DNA of 39,655 bases from a virus: positions 1 to 39,655 of the IMG/VR virus record IMGVR_UViG_3300025818_000049. One strand, 5' to 3'. Each line of letters opens with the position of its first letter. Positions within the stretch are counted from its first letter, which is position 1. The translations under genes and the position numbers were made by a program. Below, piece after piece: positions 29,014 through 34,781 of this stretch. The notes under the pieces were generated by a model. That model searched no databases. It saw nothing but the letters and a program-made list of their open reading frames with translations, and was not told the origin of the DNA.

Positions 29014-29948
29014 TATGCTTGCTCCTCTTTGATCGTTAGTCGGCGGTATGCTTTCCGCCCCTTGATAATCTCGCCCGGCTCGGCATTTCGGTCGGGTATT
29101 TCGTCGATCAGCGTCGCGGTGGCCTTGAAACCCGCCATCTTGGCAATGCAGCGCTTGACGGGCGGCAATTCGCCGTTCGCAGCGGCTTCGGCCATCTTGA
29201 ACATGATTTCGGCTCCCGCCGCCTTCTTGCGCTCGTCCGCAGCCTTCGCTTCGGCGGCGGCTTTGAGGTATGCGGCGCAGGCTTCCGGCGCGAGGTTGTC
29301 GGCGGTCAAGTCGATTTCCTCGATCGACAAGTCGCGGTAAAGCGCGCCGATCGCCTCGCCATCGCGCTCGAAGTTCGGCAGCGGTGCGTTGCCTTCGGCG
29401 ATACGCTGCCAAAAGGCCGCAACGCGCCTGCAAATCTCGGCATAGACCTTTGGCCGTGCTTCGATCTGGAAACGCTCGAGCTGGTTGCCGCCGACCAAGA
29501 TGATAAGGTCGGCCCACGGTAAGCCGGCGAGCCCCGCATAAGTGATCGCCTGCAACTGATATTGCAGCGGCGGCTCATCGCCCCAATCGCGGAAACGCAA
29601 GTAGTCGACCGTCTTGATTTCGAGGACGCCTTTGCCGCGTGCGGGGCATGTGGCGAATTGGTCGGGATGCCCGCCGATGCGCACAGTCTCATCGTGCAGG
29701 CGCTTCGGCGTCTTGGCGCGCTCATAACCCCATTTGTCGCAAGCCCATTCGATGATTGCCCGCTCCATGCGGACGCCTGCCTCCTGGCGCTCGTCTGTGA
29801 CAAATTCCGGCGTGTCGATCGTGCCTGAGCGCCTATGGAATAGTTCAAATTCCGTCAGCCAGGGCGAGGCGTCAAAGAGCGCTGCCACTTCGCCAGCGCC
29901 GATCACGCTCGCGCGGAAAATGTCATCGTCGTCAGATAGCGCGTTCAT
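29013..29948 (-). CDS. YqaJ-family phage recombination exonuclease
   Basis: A 311-residue lambda-exonuclease-like nuclease. Active-site residues: Asp96 in 'GGHPDQF', Glu110 and Lys112 in 'GVLEIKTVDY', and the Gln-rich 'LQYQLQAITYAGL' (128-140). It chews 5' ends at double-strand breaks to expose single strands for RecT. ATG 29948 was chosen over TTG 29963 because the ribosome site GGAGAGG lies between them. Coupled to recT. Confidence 0.92.
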   Translation of the reverse strand: MNALSDDDDIFRASVIGAGEVAALFDASPWLTEFELFHRRSGTIDTPEFVTDERQEAGVRMERAIIEWACDKWGYERAKTPKRLHDETVRIGGHPDQFATCPARGKGVLEIKTVDYLRFRDWGDEPPLQYQLQAITYAGLAGLPWADLIILVGGNQLERFQIEARPKVYAEICRRVAAFWQRIAEGNAPLPNFERDGEAIGALYRDLSIEEIDLTADNLAPEACAAYLKAAAEAKAADERKKAAGAEIMFKMAEAAANGELPPVKRCIAKMAGFKATATLIDEIPDRNAEPGEIIKGRKAYRRLTIKEEQA

Positions 29949-30046
29949 AAAAACCTCTCCCAAACGGCCGGCAGGCTAACGCCGACGAAAATCAGCAACG
30001 CGGCCAGGCCGACATAAAAACAGAAGCGTTCGACGAGCGCGGTCAT
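29945..30046 (-). CDS. Single-pass membrane microprotein (33 aa)
   Basis: MTALVERFCFYVGLAALLIFVGVSLPAVWERFL (given in pieces: a short basic-acidic start, then one hydrophobic helix ~9-28). ATG 30046 overlaps the previous stop (ATGA) and GGAG lies upstream; its stop overlaps the exonuclease ATG. A longer frame from 30181 is unlikely. Function unknown. Confidence 0.6.
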   Translation of the reverse strand: MTALVERFCFYVGLAALLIFVGVSLPAVWERFL

Positions 30047-30222
30047 TTGCAGTCTCCGCAGAAGTGGAGCCAATCGTCGCCATCCTTGCGGGCAACCCAT
30101 CCGTGCGATTTCACCTTCGCCATCGCGCCGGAAAAATTCGAGCAACGGGTTTCGTCGATCTCGCCGCAGCCATCGCAGCAAAAGGCGATCGGCCCTTCGT
30201 ATCGTTCGCGCTCGATCGTCAC
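30043..30222 (-). CDS. Small zinc-ribbon protein (59 aa)
   Basis: A 59-residue protein with two Cys pairs: 'AFCCDGCGEIDETRC' near the start and 'WLHFCGDCK' at the very end, typical of a zinc ribbon. Start is GTG 30222, which overlaps the upstream stop as GTGA and has AAGGAG eight bases before it. Small zinc proteins of this type are common in phage early operons; partner unknown. Confidence 0.72.
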   Translation of the reverse strand: MTIERERYEGPIAFCCDGCGEIDETRCSNFSGAMAKVKSHGWVARKDGDDWLHFCGDCK

Positions 30223-30383
30223 TGCTCCCACTCCTTATTGAGTTCGCGCCAGCGTTCCTCGCCCATGCTTTCGCGGGCGTCGGCTATCTTGCGGTCGAGC
30301 GAGTAGTCGGGCGCCCAATTCGGCATGTCGTCGAGGACGCTCCGCATAACCGCGTTGCGCGTCAGAAGGCGGAAGCGGCTCAT
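30219..30383 (-). CDS. Small conserved early protein (54 aa)
   Basis: A 54-residue product beginning MSRFRLLTRNAVMRSVLDDM and ending with 'DYSLDRKIADARESMGEERWRELNKEWE'. Helical and charged. It overlaps neighbours by four bases at both ends (ATGA and GTGA), which supports its reality. Similar short proteins occur in alphaproteobacterial phages; function unknown. Confidence 0.7.
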   Translation of the reverse strand: MSRFRLLTRNAVMRSVLDDMPNWAPDYSLDRKIADARESMGEERWRELNKEWEQ

Positions 30384-30721
30384 AGTTGCACCATCGGGAC
30401 ATATGACATTGCGGCGCGCGCTTCGGGTTCGTCGCAGATCACATAGCAGCGCGAATGGGCGCCGTGGCGAAGCGTGACGCTGGTTACTTCATCCCAAGCC
30501 ATCACTTCGCGTTCGCCGCGAGAGTGGCCAGCAATCTCGATCCCTTCGTCTGTGAGCGCCTGAATGCGCGCATCGACCAGGCAATAGCCGAGCTGGCGAA
30601 TGTCAGCGGCGGGGTATTCCCTGCCCCATTCGCGCGGCAATTCACGGGCACCGACAAACGGCTTGAGAAGCGTCGCCATCTCGTTGCGGCTCACTTCGTG
30701 AATGTTGGCAGGGGCGCTCAT
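30380..30721 (-). CDS. Early hypothetical protein (113 aa)
   Basis: A 113-residue protein (MSAPANIHEVSRNEMATLLKPFVGARELPREWGREYPAADIRQLGYCLVD...). The C-terminal half is beta-rich (EREVMAWDEVTSVTLRHGAHSRCYVICDEPEARA). No domain recognised. ATG 30721 overlaps the upstream microprotein stop as ATGA. Confidence 0.68.
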   Translation of the reverse strand: MSAPANIHEVSRNEMATLLKPFVGARELPREWGREYPAADIRQLGYCLVDARIQALTDEGIEIAGHSRGEREVMAWDEVTSVTLRHGAHSRCYVICDEPEARAAMSYVPMVQL

Positions 30722-30804
30722 GCGAGCACCACCCACGCACCAAGCGCGATAAAGGCGATCACCAGCGCGTCAGGCAACCAGTGCGGGATATTGGGAAAGG
30801 ACAT
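30718..30804 (-). CDS. Membrane microprotein, first gene of the leftward operon (28 aa)
   Basis: A 28-residue product (MSFPNIPHWLPDALVIAFIA then LGAWVVLA) that is almost entirely one membrane helix. GGAGG lies five bases before its ATG, one of the strongest ribosome sites in the window, and the stop overlaps the next start. Being first after the leftward early promoter, it would be made immediately after infection. Function unknown; an early membrane protein could act in exclusion, but that is speculation. Confidence 0.6.
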   Translation of the reverse strand: MSFPNIPHWLPDALVIAFIALGAWVVLA

Positions 30805-30830
30805 AACCACCTCCGTTGTTGGAGGTGGTT
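30805..30830. promoter_or_regulatory. Inverted repeat over the ribosome site of the leftward operon
   Basis: AACCACCTCC (30805-30814) and GGAGGTGGTT (30821-30830) are perfect 10-base inverted repeats with a 6-base loop. On the minus-strand RNA the downstream arm is the GGAGG ribosome site of the 28-aa gene. If transcription starts near 30820, as the promoter suggests, the upstream arm would be missing and the site free; transcripts from further upstream would have it masked. Confidence 0.5.
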
Positions 30831-30879
30831 TAGACTCGCTAAACGCGCATTGCAAGGGAAAAGTTTAGTTCGTCGAAAC
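30827..30879 (-). promoter_or_regulatory. Leftward early promoter with operators O1 and O2
   Basis: Minus-strand -35 TTGCAA (30855-30850), 17-bp spacer, -10 TAAACC (30832-30827). Operator O1, GTTTAG-ACTCG-CTAAAC (30828-30844), is a perfect 17-bp palindrome over the -10 and spacer. O2, GTTTAG-TTCGT-CGAAAC (30863-30879), lies 35 bp away upstream of the -35. The layout mirrors the rightward side. The -10 match is weak, as expected for hexamers shared with an operator. Confidence 0.62.
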
Positions 30880-31098
30880 TTTCTTGGCAGAGGATCCGTT
30901 GTCGGGCGATTTGTCTATCGCATCTGAATCGTGGGCCAGGCGCACAATATCGCGCTGCAACCGGCGCAATCTCATCGCGTCTTGGGGATGCATTAGCAGC
31001 TCATATGGCTTGAGATTGAGATATGCGGAAATTTCGTTTCGATAACCTAAACTTTTATGCTTGCCATAATCGTTTAGCCAGTCTAAACGCTTTTGCAT
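30865..31098 (-). CDS. Putative phage repressor, short (77 aa)
   Basis: A 77-residue protein lying between two operator pairs. 'YRNEISAYLNLKPYELLMHPQDAMRLRRLQRDIVRLA' resembles the last helices of an XRE/CI-type repressor domain (compare '..I...L.L.PYELL..P..A..LRRL'), but no complete helix-turn-helix precedes it: only 'KRLDWLNDYGKHKSLG' lies upstream. It may be a truncated repressor or a short family I do not know. Position alone (between divergent early promoters, operators O3/O4 inside its 5' end) makes it the prime candidate for the lysogeny repressor. Its ATG overlaps that of the Cro-like gene on the other strand. Confidence 0.6.
   Translation of the reverse strand: MQKRLDWLNDYGKHKSLGYRNEISAYLNLKPYELLMHPQDAMRLRRLQRDIVRLAHDSDAIDKSPDNGSSAKKVSTN
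31036..31089 (+). promoter_or_regulatory. Rightward early promoter with operators O3 and O4
   Basis: -35 TTGCCA (31061-31066), 17-bp spacer, -10 TAAACG (31084-31089). O4, GTTTAG-CCAGT-CTAAAC (31072-31088), is a perfect 17-bp palindrome over the spacer and -10; O3, GTTTCG-ATAAC-CTAAAC (31036-31052), lies 36 bp upstream. Distances between operator, -35 and -10 match the leftward side within one base. The predicted transcript start (~31096) coincides with the ATG at 31097, implying a leaderless message. Confidence 0.62.
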
Positions 31099-31318
31099 GT
31101 CACTCGAAGCCTATTTCGCCCGACCTGATGCCATGAACGCGACGCAGCTAGCGGAACGTCTTGGTATTTCCAAAGGTCGCATGTCGCAAATTCGAGCCGA
31201 TGGGAAATGGCCCGTCGAATTAGCACTTGCCGCAGAAAGGGTAACTGGCGGCGCCATCAACGCTTCGATGCTCAATCCTTTGATCGCGGAGGCCCGGCGA
31301 ACGGGAGCCGCAGCATGA
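31097..31318 (+). CDS. Cro-like HTH regulator (YdaS family)
   Basis: A 73-residue DNA-binding protein. 'MSLEAYFARPDAMNATQLAERLGISKGRMSQIRADGKWPVELALAAERVTGGAINASML' fits the YdaS/Cro-like pattern, with the helix-turn-helix at ~15-36. Family members usually begin 'M.L..Y...P.A....LA', supporting ATG 31097; an internal ATG at 31133 is the alternative. As first rightward gene opposite the repressor it should act like lambda Cro. No ribosome site precedes 31097, consistent with leaderless translation. Confidence 0.82.
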   Translation: MSLEAYFARPDAMNATQLAERLGISKGRMSQIRADGKWPVELALAAERVTGGAINASMLNPLIAEARRTGAAA

Positions 31319-31455
31319 GCCGCCTGCCCGCCTCTGACGAATATCGCGCGATTTACCTGACGCTCTGGCGTTGGTGCGAACGTCACGAACTGCGCCCGCA
31401 TTTGACGGTTTGGCGCGGGGGCAATGACAATTCCTGGCGACCGGAGGCAGCATAG
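31315..31455 (+). CDS. Small hypothetical (46 aa)
   Basis: A 46-residue product (MSRLPASDEYRAIYLTLWRW, CERHELRPHLTVWRGGNDNSWRPEAA). It overlaps the cro stop as ATGA. Trp/Arg-rich; no family recognised. Confidence 0.55.
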   Translation: MSRLPASDEYRAIYLTLWRWCERHELRPHLTVWRGGNDNSWRPEAA

Positions 31456-31607
31456 TGCGCGGGCGGGTCGGGACATCGCAACACAATAAGCCGGAGCCCT
31501 CCGGTCGCGCGGGGATGACCGTCAAAGGCGGCGCCCCGCTTTTTGCTGAAATCAATCAACATGGGATCGCATTACATGAGGTCGGAGAACGAAATCTTGG
31601 CGCTTGA
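31455..31607 (+). CDS. Possible small protein (50 aa), GTG start
   Basis: GTG 31455 overlaps the previous stop, giving 50 residues to the TGA at 31605. The protein (MRGRVGTSQHNKPEPSGRAG, MTVKGGAPLFAEINQHGIALHEVGERNLGA) shows no recognisable features and overlaps the next gene by about 30 bases. The same DNA could simply be leader for the gene at 31576. Confidence 0.3.
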   Translation: MRGRVGTSQHNKPEPSGRAGMTVKGGAPLFAEINQHGIALHEVGERNLGA

Positions 31608-31854
31608 GGTTCTCCGCAACGAGCAAGCCCGCAACCGACAGGAACGCTTCTTTCGCGTCCTATGCGACCAGCGGCGCGGTGGTGAAACCCTGCGCTCGAT
31701 CAGCGAGGCGGCGGCGATCCCCTACAACACGGTGCGCTCATATGCCGGCCATAACGGCGAGCCCTGCGTCATGTCCTACGGCAACTTCCTCGCGCTGGTC
31801 GAAGCGTTCCCCGAATATGCGGGCATCTTGCACCCGCAGGACGGTGAAGCATGA
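31576..31854 (+). CDS. HTH-type early regulator candidate (92 aa)
   Basis: Residues ~12-92 read 'RNRQERFFRVLCDQRRGGETLRSISEAAAIPYNTVRSYAGHNGEPCVMSYGNFLALVEAFPEYAGILHP'. 'LRSISEAAAIPYNTVRSYAG' looks like a helix-turn-helix. Third gene of the rightward early operon, a place where lambdoid phages encode CII-like activators, but I cannot show homology. ATG 31576 was preferred over 31561 and 31543 because of a GGGA nine bases upstream; the start is uncertain. Confidence 0.65.
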   Translation: MRSENEILALEVLRNEQARNRQERFFRVLCDQRRGGETLRSISEAAAIPYNTVRSYAGHNGEPCVMSYGNFLALVEAFPEYAGILHPQDGEA

Positions 31855-32075
31855 ACGACCTTCGCCGCGAGTGTTTTGAAGAAGCGAAGATCCGCGAGGC
31901 GAATTTCGCCGATGCATTAAGCATGTCGCGCACCCGCGCGGTTGGCGACACGCTCGCGAACGTCCTTAAAGCGCCCGACGATGTGATCGACGCTCGGCGC
32001 ATCGACAGTCGCCAATGCTTTTGCTGCGGCGCTCGTTGGGGACGGTGCGAACACACATCGGAGGAGGCGGAATAA
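31851..32075 (+). CDS. Small Cys-rich hypothetical (74 aa)
   Basis: A 74-residue protein, helical N-terminus (NDLRRECFEEAKIREANFADALSM) and C-terminal 'RQCFCCGARWGRCEHTSEEAE' that could bind one zinc. ATGA overlap upstream and TAATG overlap downstream. No family recognised. Confidence 0.65.
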   Translation: MNDLRRECFEEAKIREANFADALSMSRTRAVGDTLANVLKAPDDVIDARRIDSRQCFCCGARWGRCEHTSEEAE

Positions 32076-32431
32076 TGGGCAAGCGCCTCAAACTCGCATC
32101 CCAACGCAAGCGCGACCGCAAGATCGCGGCAATGTGGATCGAGGGCAACCATACCCAGGCAGAAATCGGCGCGCGGTTCAAAATCAGCGCTTCGGCCGTT
32201 TCAATGGCGCTCAAGCGCCGCGGCGTGCGCAATCATCCGCAAGCAGTCAAAGCCATGCGTGCGCGGTTGAGCAAGCGCAGACAGAATGAAATCGCGCTCG
32301 GGAAGCGTCCAGGTCGCCCGCCGATCTGGCCTGACTGCCCTGCGCACCTGAAAAGCGATTATTGCCGCTTTCGCAAAGCCTACGGAATACCCGCCGCCGA
32401 GGCGCGGGCGATGCTGGAGGCGGTGGCATGA
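32075..32431 (+). CDS. Helix-turn-helix protein (118 aa)
   Basis: A 118-residue basic protein. Residues ~8-52 'SQRKRDRKIAAMWIEGNHTQAEIGARFKISASAVSMALKRRGV' form a clear HTH of the sigma-region-4 or resolvase-like type. The basic middle (RARLSKRRQNEIALGKRPGRPPIWP) may contact DNA, and the C-terminus is helical. GGAGGAGG ribosome site; TAATG overlap with the previous gene. Probably an early regulator or origin-binding protein; the target is unknown. Confidence 0.75.
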   Translation: MGKRLKLASQRKRDRKIAAMWIEGNHTQAEIGARFKISASAVSMALKRRGVRNHPQAVKAMRARLSKRRQNEIALGKRPGRPPIWPDCPAHLKSDYCRFRKAYGIPAAEARAMLEAVA

Positions 32432-32610
32432 GCCGCTACGGACGCCAGCAACGCACCAAGGCCGAAAAGCGCGCAGCCGCGATCACATACCTCACCTACA
32501 AGCGCGAGCTGACCGGCGACGAGATCGAAACGCTCGAGCGATCTTATGGGATTCCGAGGCCCGAGGGCGCGAAGATGGTCGAGGCTGAAAAGCGCGGGAG
32601 GGTGGGGTAA
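32428..32610 (+). CDS. Small hypothetical (60 aa)
   Basis: A 60-residue basic helical protein (SRYGRQQRTKAEKRAAAITYLTYKRELTGDEIETLERSYGIPRPEG). ATGA and TAATG overlaps on either side. No family recognised. Confidence 0.6.
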   Translation: MSRYGRQQRTKAEKRAAAITYLTYKRELTGDEIETLERSYGIPRPEGAKMVEAEKRGRVG

Positions 32611-33215
32611 TGTCTAGATATCCGACGCCAGAGAAGTTGCGCGATATCCTGAGATACGATCCCACCACGGGGATGCTGACCTGGCGAAAGAGATCGCCTG
32701 CGCTTTTCAAAAAGACTAAGCATAAAACTGCGGATCACTTAGCGGCGGCTTGGAACGCGCGCTTCGCCAATCGTCCAGCACTCCGGTCGATCTGCGGGAG
32801 CGGGTATCTGACGGGCGGAGTATTCGGCCAGATACTTCCCGCGCATAGGGTTTGCTGGGCTATCTACCACGGGCGGCATCCGGTCGGCCAAATCGACCAT
32901 ATAAACCACAATAGAACTGACAACCGGATTGAGAACCTGCGCGATGTGTCACACGCAGAAAATGCGCGCAATCAAGTTCTGTCCAGCAACAACAAAAGCG
33001 GTATCACCGGCGTGTATGCCGATCGCCGCACGGGCATGTGGAACGTCCAAATCCGCCACGAAGGAAAAGTTTATCGCTTAGGCGTGTTCCCCACAGTGCA
33101 GGAAGCGGCTGACGCGCGCCAAGAGGCAAATCGTCGCTTTGGCTACCACGAAAATCACGGAAAATCCCCCGAAGCGCTCAAGCTGATCGCGGAAGTGAAA
33201 GCGAGGGTGGCATGA
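32610..33215 (+). CDS. HNH endonuclease with AP2 DNA-binding domain
   Basis: A 201-residue homing-type endonuclease. HNH core: 'LPAHRVCWAIYHGRHPVGQIDHINHNRTDNRIENLRDVSHAENARNQ' (76-122; His79, Asp96, His97, Asn99, His100). AP2 domain: 'SGITGVYADRRTGMWNVQIRHEGKVYRLGVFPTVQEAADARQEA' (130-173). The N-terminal 'LRDILRYDPTTGMLTWRKR' is typical of this group. It interrupts the early operon between two small genes and the VRR-NUC nuclease and is likely a mobile element. Confidence 0.92.
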   Translation: MSRYPTPEKLRDILRYDPTTGMLTWRKRSPALFKKTKHKTADHLAAAWNARFANRPALRSICGSGYLTGGVFGQILPAHRVCWAIYHGRHPVGQIDHINHNRTDNRIENLRDVSHAENARNQVLSSNNKSGITGVYADRRTGMWNVQIRHEGKVYRLGVFPTVQEAADARQEANRRFGYHENHGKSPEALKLIAEVKARVA

Positions 33216-33652
33216 ACGCGCTGCTTTCCATCCCCGAGGCGGACCTCGAGCCGACACCCGATTTCTACGTCGAGGCGCCGGACGGCCGCAAGGACTGGAC
33301 CGAATTGCAGCGCCAAACGGCGTTTCTCAAACTCATGCGCTACGGCGCGCCCCGCGTTGCGATCTATGCCAATGCGAACGCTGGCAAGCGCAACCCGCAA
33401 CAGGCAATCCGCGAAGGCATCAAATCCGGCGTTTTCGACCTGATAGCGATCTGGCGCGGGCCGCTCGTTGCCTACCTTGAGTTCAAAGGCTTCGACAAGA
33501 ACGGGCGCCCCGGTCGGCTTTCGCGCAATCAAATCGAGTTCGGCAATCGCATGGTTGAACTCGGCGTCCCCGCGGCATGTTTCTTCTCGCCCTACGCTGC
33601 AGCCGCCTGGCTACGCGAGCAAGGCTTCCCGGTCAGCAAGGGGATCGGGTGA
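33212..33652 (+). CDS. VRR-NUC domain nuclease
   Basis: A 146-residue nuclease. Motifs: Glu31 in 'DWTELQRQTAF', 'NANAGKRNPQQAIREGIKSGVFDLIAIW' with Asp76, 'YLEFKG' with Glu90 and Lys92, and 'LSRNQIEFGNRMVELG' with Gln107. This is the PD-(D/E)XK pattern of the VRR-NUC family; related phage proteins cut branched DNA such as Holliday junctions. Its place before primase suggests a role in replication or recombination intermediate processing. Confidence 0.88.
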   Translation: MNALLSIPEADLEPTPDFYVEAPDGRKDWTELQRQTAFLKLMRYGAPRVAIYANANAGKRNPQQAIREGIKSGVFDLIAIWRGPLVAYLEFKGFDKNGRPGRLSRNQIEFGNRMVELGVPAACFFSPYAAAAWLREQGFPVSKGIG

Positions 33653-33861
33653 TGCGGCATGATCCGATCCCTTCGCAGCGGGAAAGCGGCGCGTTCGATC
33701 TCAAGGCATTCGCAAAGCGCACCGTCGAGCAAGGCATTCTCGCCGCAAGCGATGATCCCGCCGAGATGAAATTTCGCATTATGCTCGCCCGTCAACATGG
33801 CCATCTATCCGACGACGAAACGCGCCTCTGGATCACGCAGCACGGATTGGAGGCGGCATGA
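33652..33861 (+). CDS. Small hypothetical (69 aa)
   Basis: A 69-residue product (HDPIPSQRESGAFDLKAFAKRTVEQGILAASDDPAEMKFRIMLARQHGHLSDDETRLWI). Helical, sits between the nuclease and primase genes with TGATG and ATGA overlaps. Possibly a replication accessory protein by position; no domain recognised. Confidence 0.65.
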   Translation: MRHDPIPSQRESGAFDLKAFAKRTVEQGILAASDDPAEMKFRIMLARQHGHLSDDETRLWITQHGLEAA

Positions 33862-34781
33862 GCGAGCGCCTTGACATAGCACAACTCATGCCGACCGTCG
33901 CCAAAGCGCTGTTTGGCGATCCTACGTCGAAGGAAAGGCGCGGGACAGACTGGCGCTATGGCCGGCGCGGTTCGCTCTCGATCGACGTAGTAAATGGCCG
34001 ATGGTTCGACCATGAAGCGGGCGAAGGCGGCGGCGTCCTCGACCTGATCCGCCGCGAACGCAGGTGCGACACTGCCGGGGCCCTGCGCTGGATCGAAGGC
34101 ATCGGCGAATATGTCCCGCCTGTCCGGCCGGTCCATACAGATCCGAAACACGCATCTAGCCTGCGCGATGCGGCGATGCGAATATGGCAGGAAACCCGCG
34201 AGCCGCGCGGAACGCTCGTCGAGCGCTACCTGATAAACCGCCGCATGGGGCATGGGATAGAATGCCCCGACCTGCGCTATCATCCACGCTGTCCGTTCGG
34301 AAAGGGCGAGGCGGGCGAGCAAAGCTATCTGCCCGCTATGGTCGCGCTGGTGCGCAATCCTGGCGACCGCAACCCGATGGGCATTCACCGGACAGCGCTT
34401 ACGCCTGACGGTCGCAAGATCGACCGCAAGATGCTCGGTCCCTGCCACGGCGGCGTTGTCATGCTTTCGAGCCATGAAGCAGACACCGACATAGGTGTTT
34501 GCGAAGGGATCGAGACTGGCCTCGCGGTCATCAAGCTATTCCGCAAGCCGGTATGGGCGGCACTTTCGGCCGGTTCGATCGCCGCCTTGCAGGCGCTTGG
34601 CGGCGTCAGAAACCTCAAGATCTACGCCGACAATGACGCGGCAGGCATCGAGGCGGCGCAGAAATGCGCCCGCGTCTGGATACGCAGCGGCATCGAAGTC
34701 TCGATCGAGGCTCCGACAGAAGAAGGGTGGGATTTCGCCGACGCGCTGGAAGCCCTGGAACGAGGGGAACTTAGCGCGTGA
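33858..34781 (+). CDS. Phage primase with Toprim domain
   Basis: A 307-residue DNA primase-type protein. Residues ~30-85 ('WRYGRRGSLSIDVVNGRWFDHEAGEGGGVLDLI') correspond to the zinc-finger-like N-terminal region of phage primases, here without the Cys cluster. Toprim motifs: 'GVCEGIETGLAVIKL' (213-227; Glu217) and 'NLKIYADNDAAGIEAA' (252-267; Asp258, Asp260). It would make RNA primers and work with the helicase encoded next, with which it shares TGATG. Confidence 0.9.
   Translation: MSERLDIAQLMPTVAKALFGDPTSKERRGTDWRYGRRGSLSIDVVNGRWFDHEAGEGGGVLDLIRRERRCDTAGALRWIEGIGEYVPPVRPVHTDPKHASSLRDAAMRIWQETREPRGTLVERYLINRRMGHGIECPDLRYHPRCPFGKGEAGEQSYLPAMVALVRNPGDRNPMGIHRTALTPDGRKIDRKMLGPCHGGVVMLSSHEADTDIGVCEGIETGLAVIKLFRKPVWAALSAGSIAALQALGGVRNLKIYADNDAAGIEAAQKCARVWIRSGIEVSIEAPTEEGWDFADALEALERGELSA

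Noticed and set aside
29017-29517. Upstream extension of the RecT frame into the exonuclease gene
   Set aside because: RecT homology begins at ATG 29013, which has its own ribosome site; the extension is antiphase to YqaJ exonuclease.
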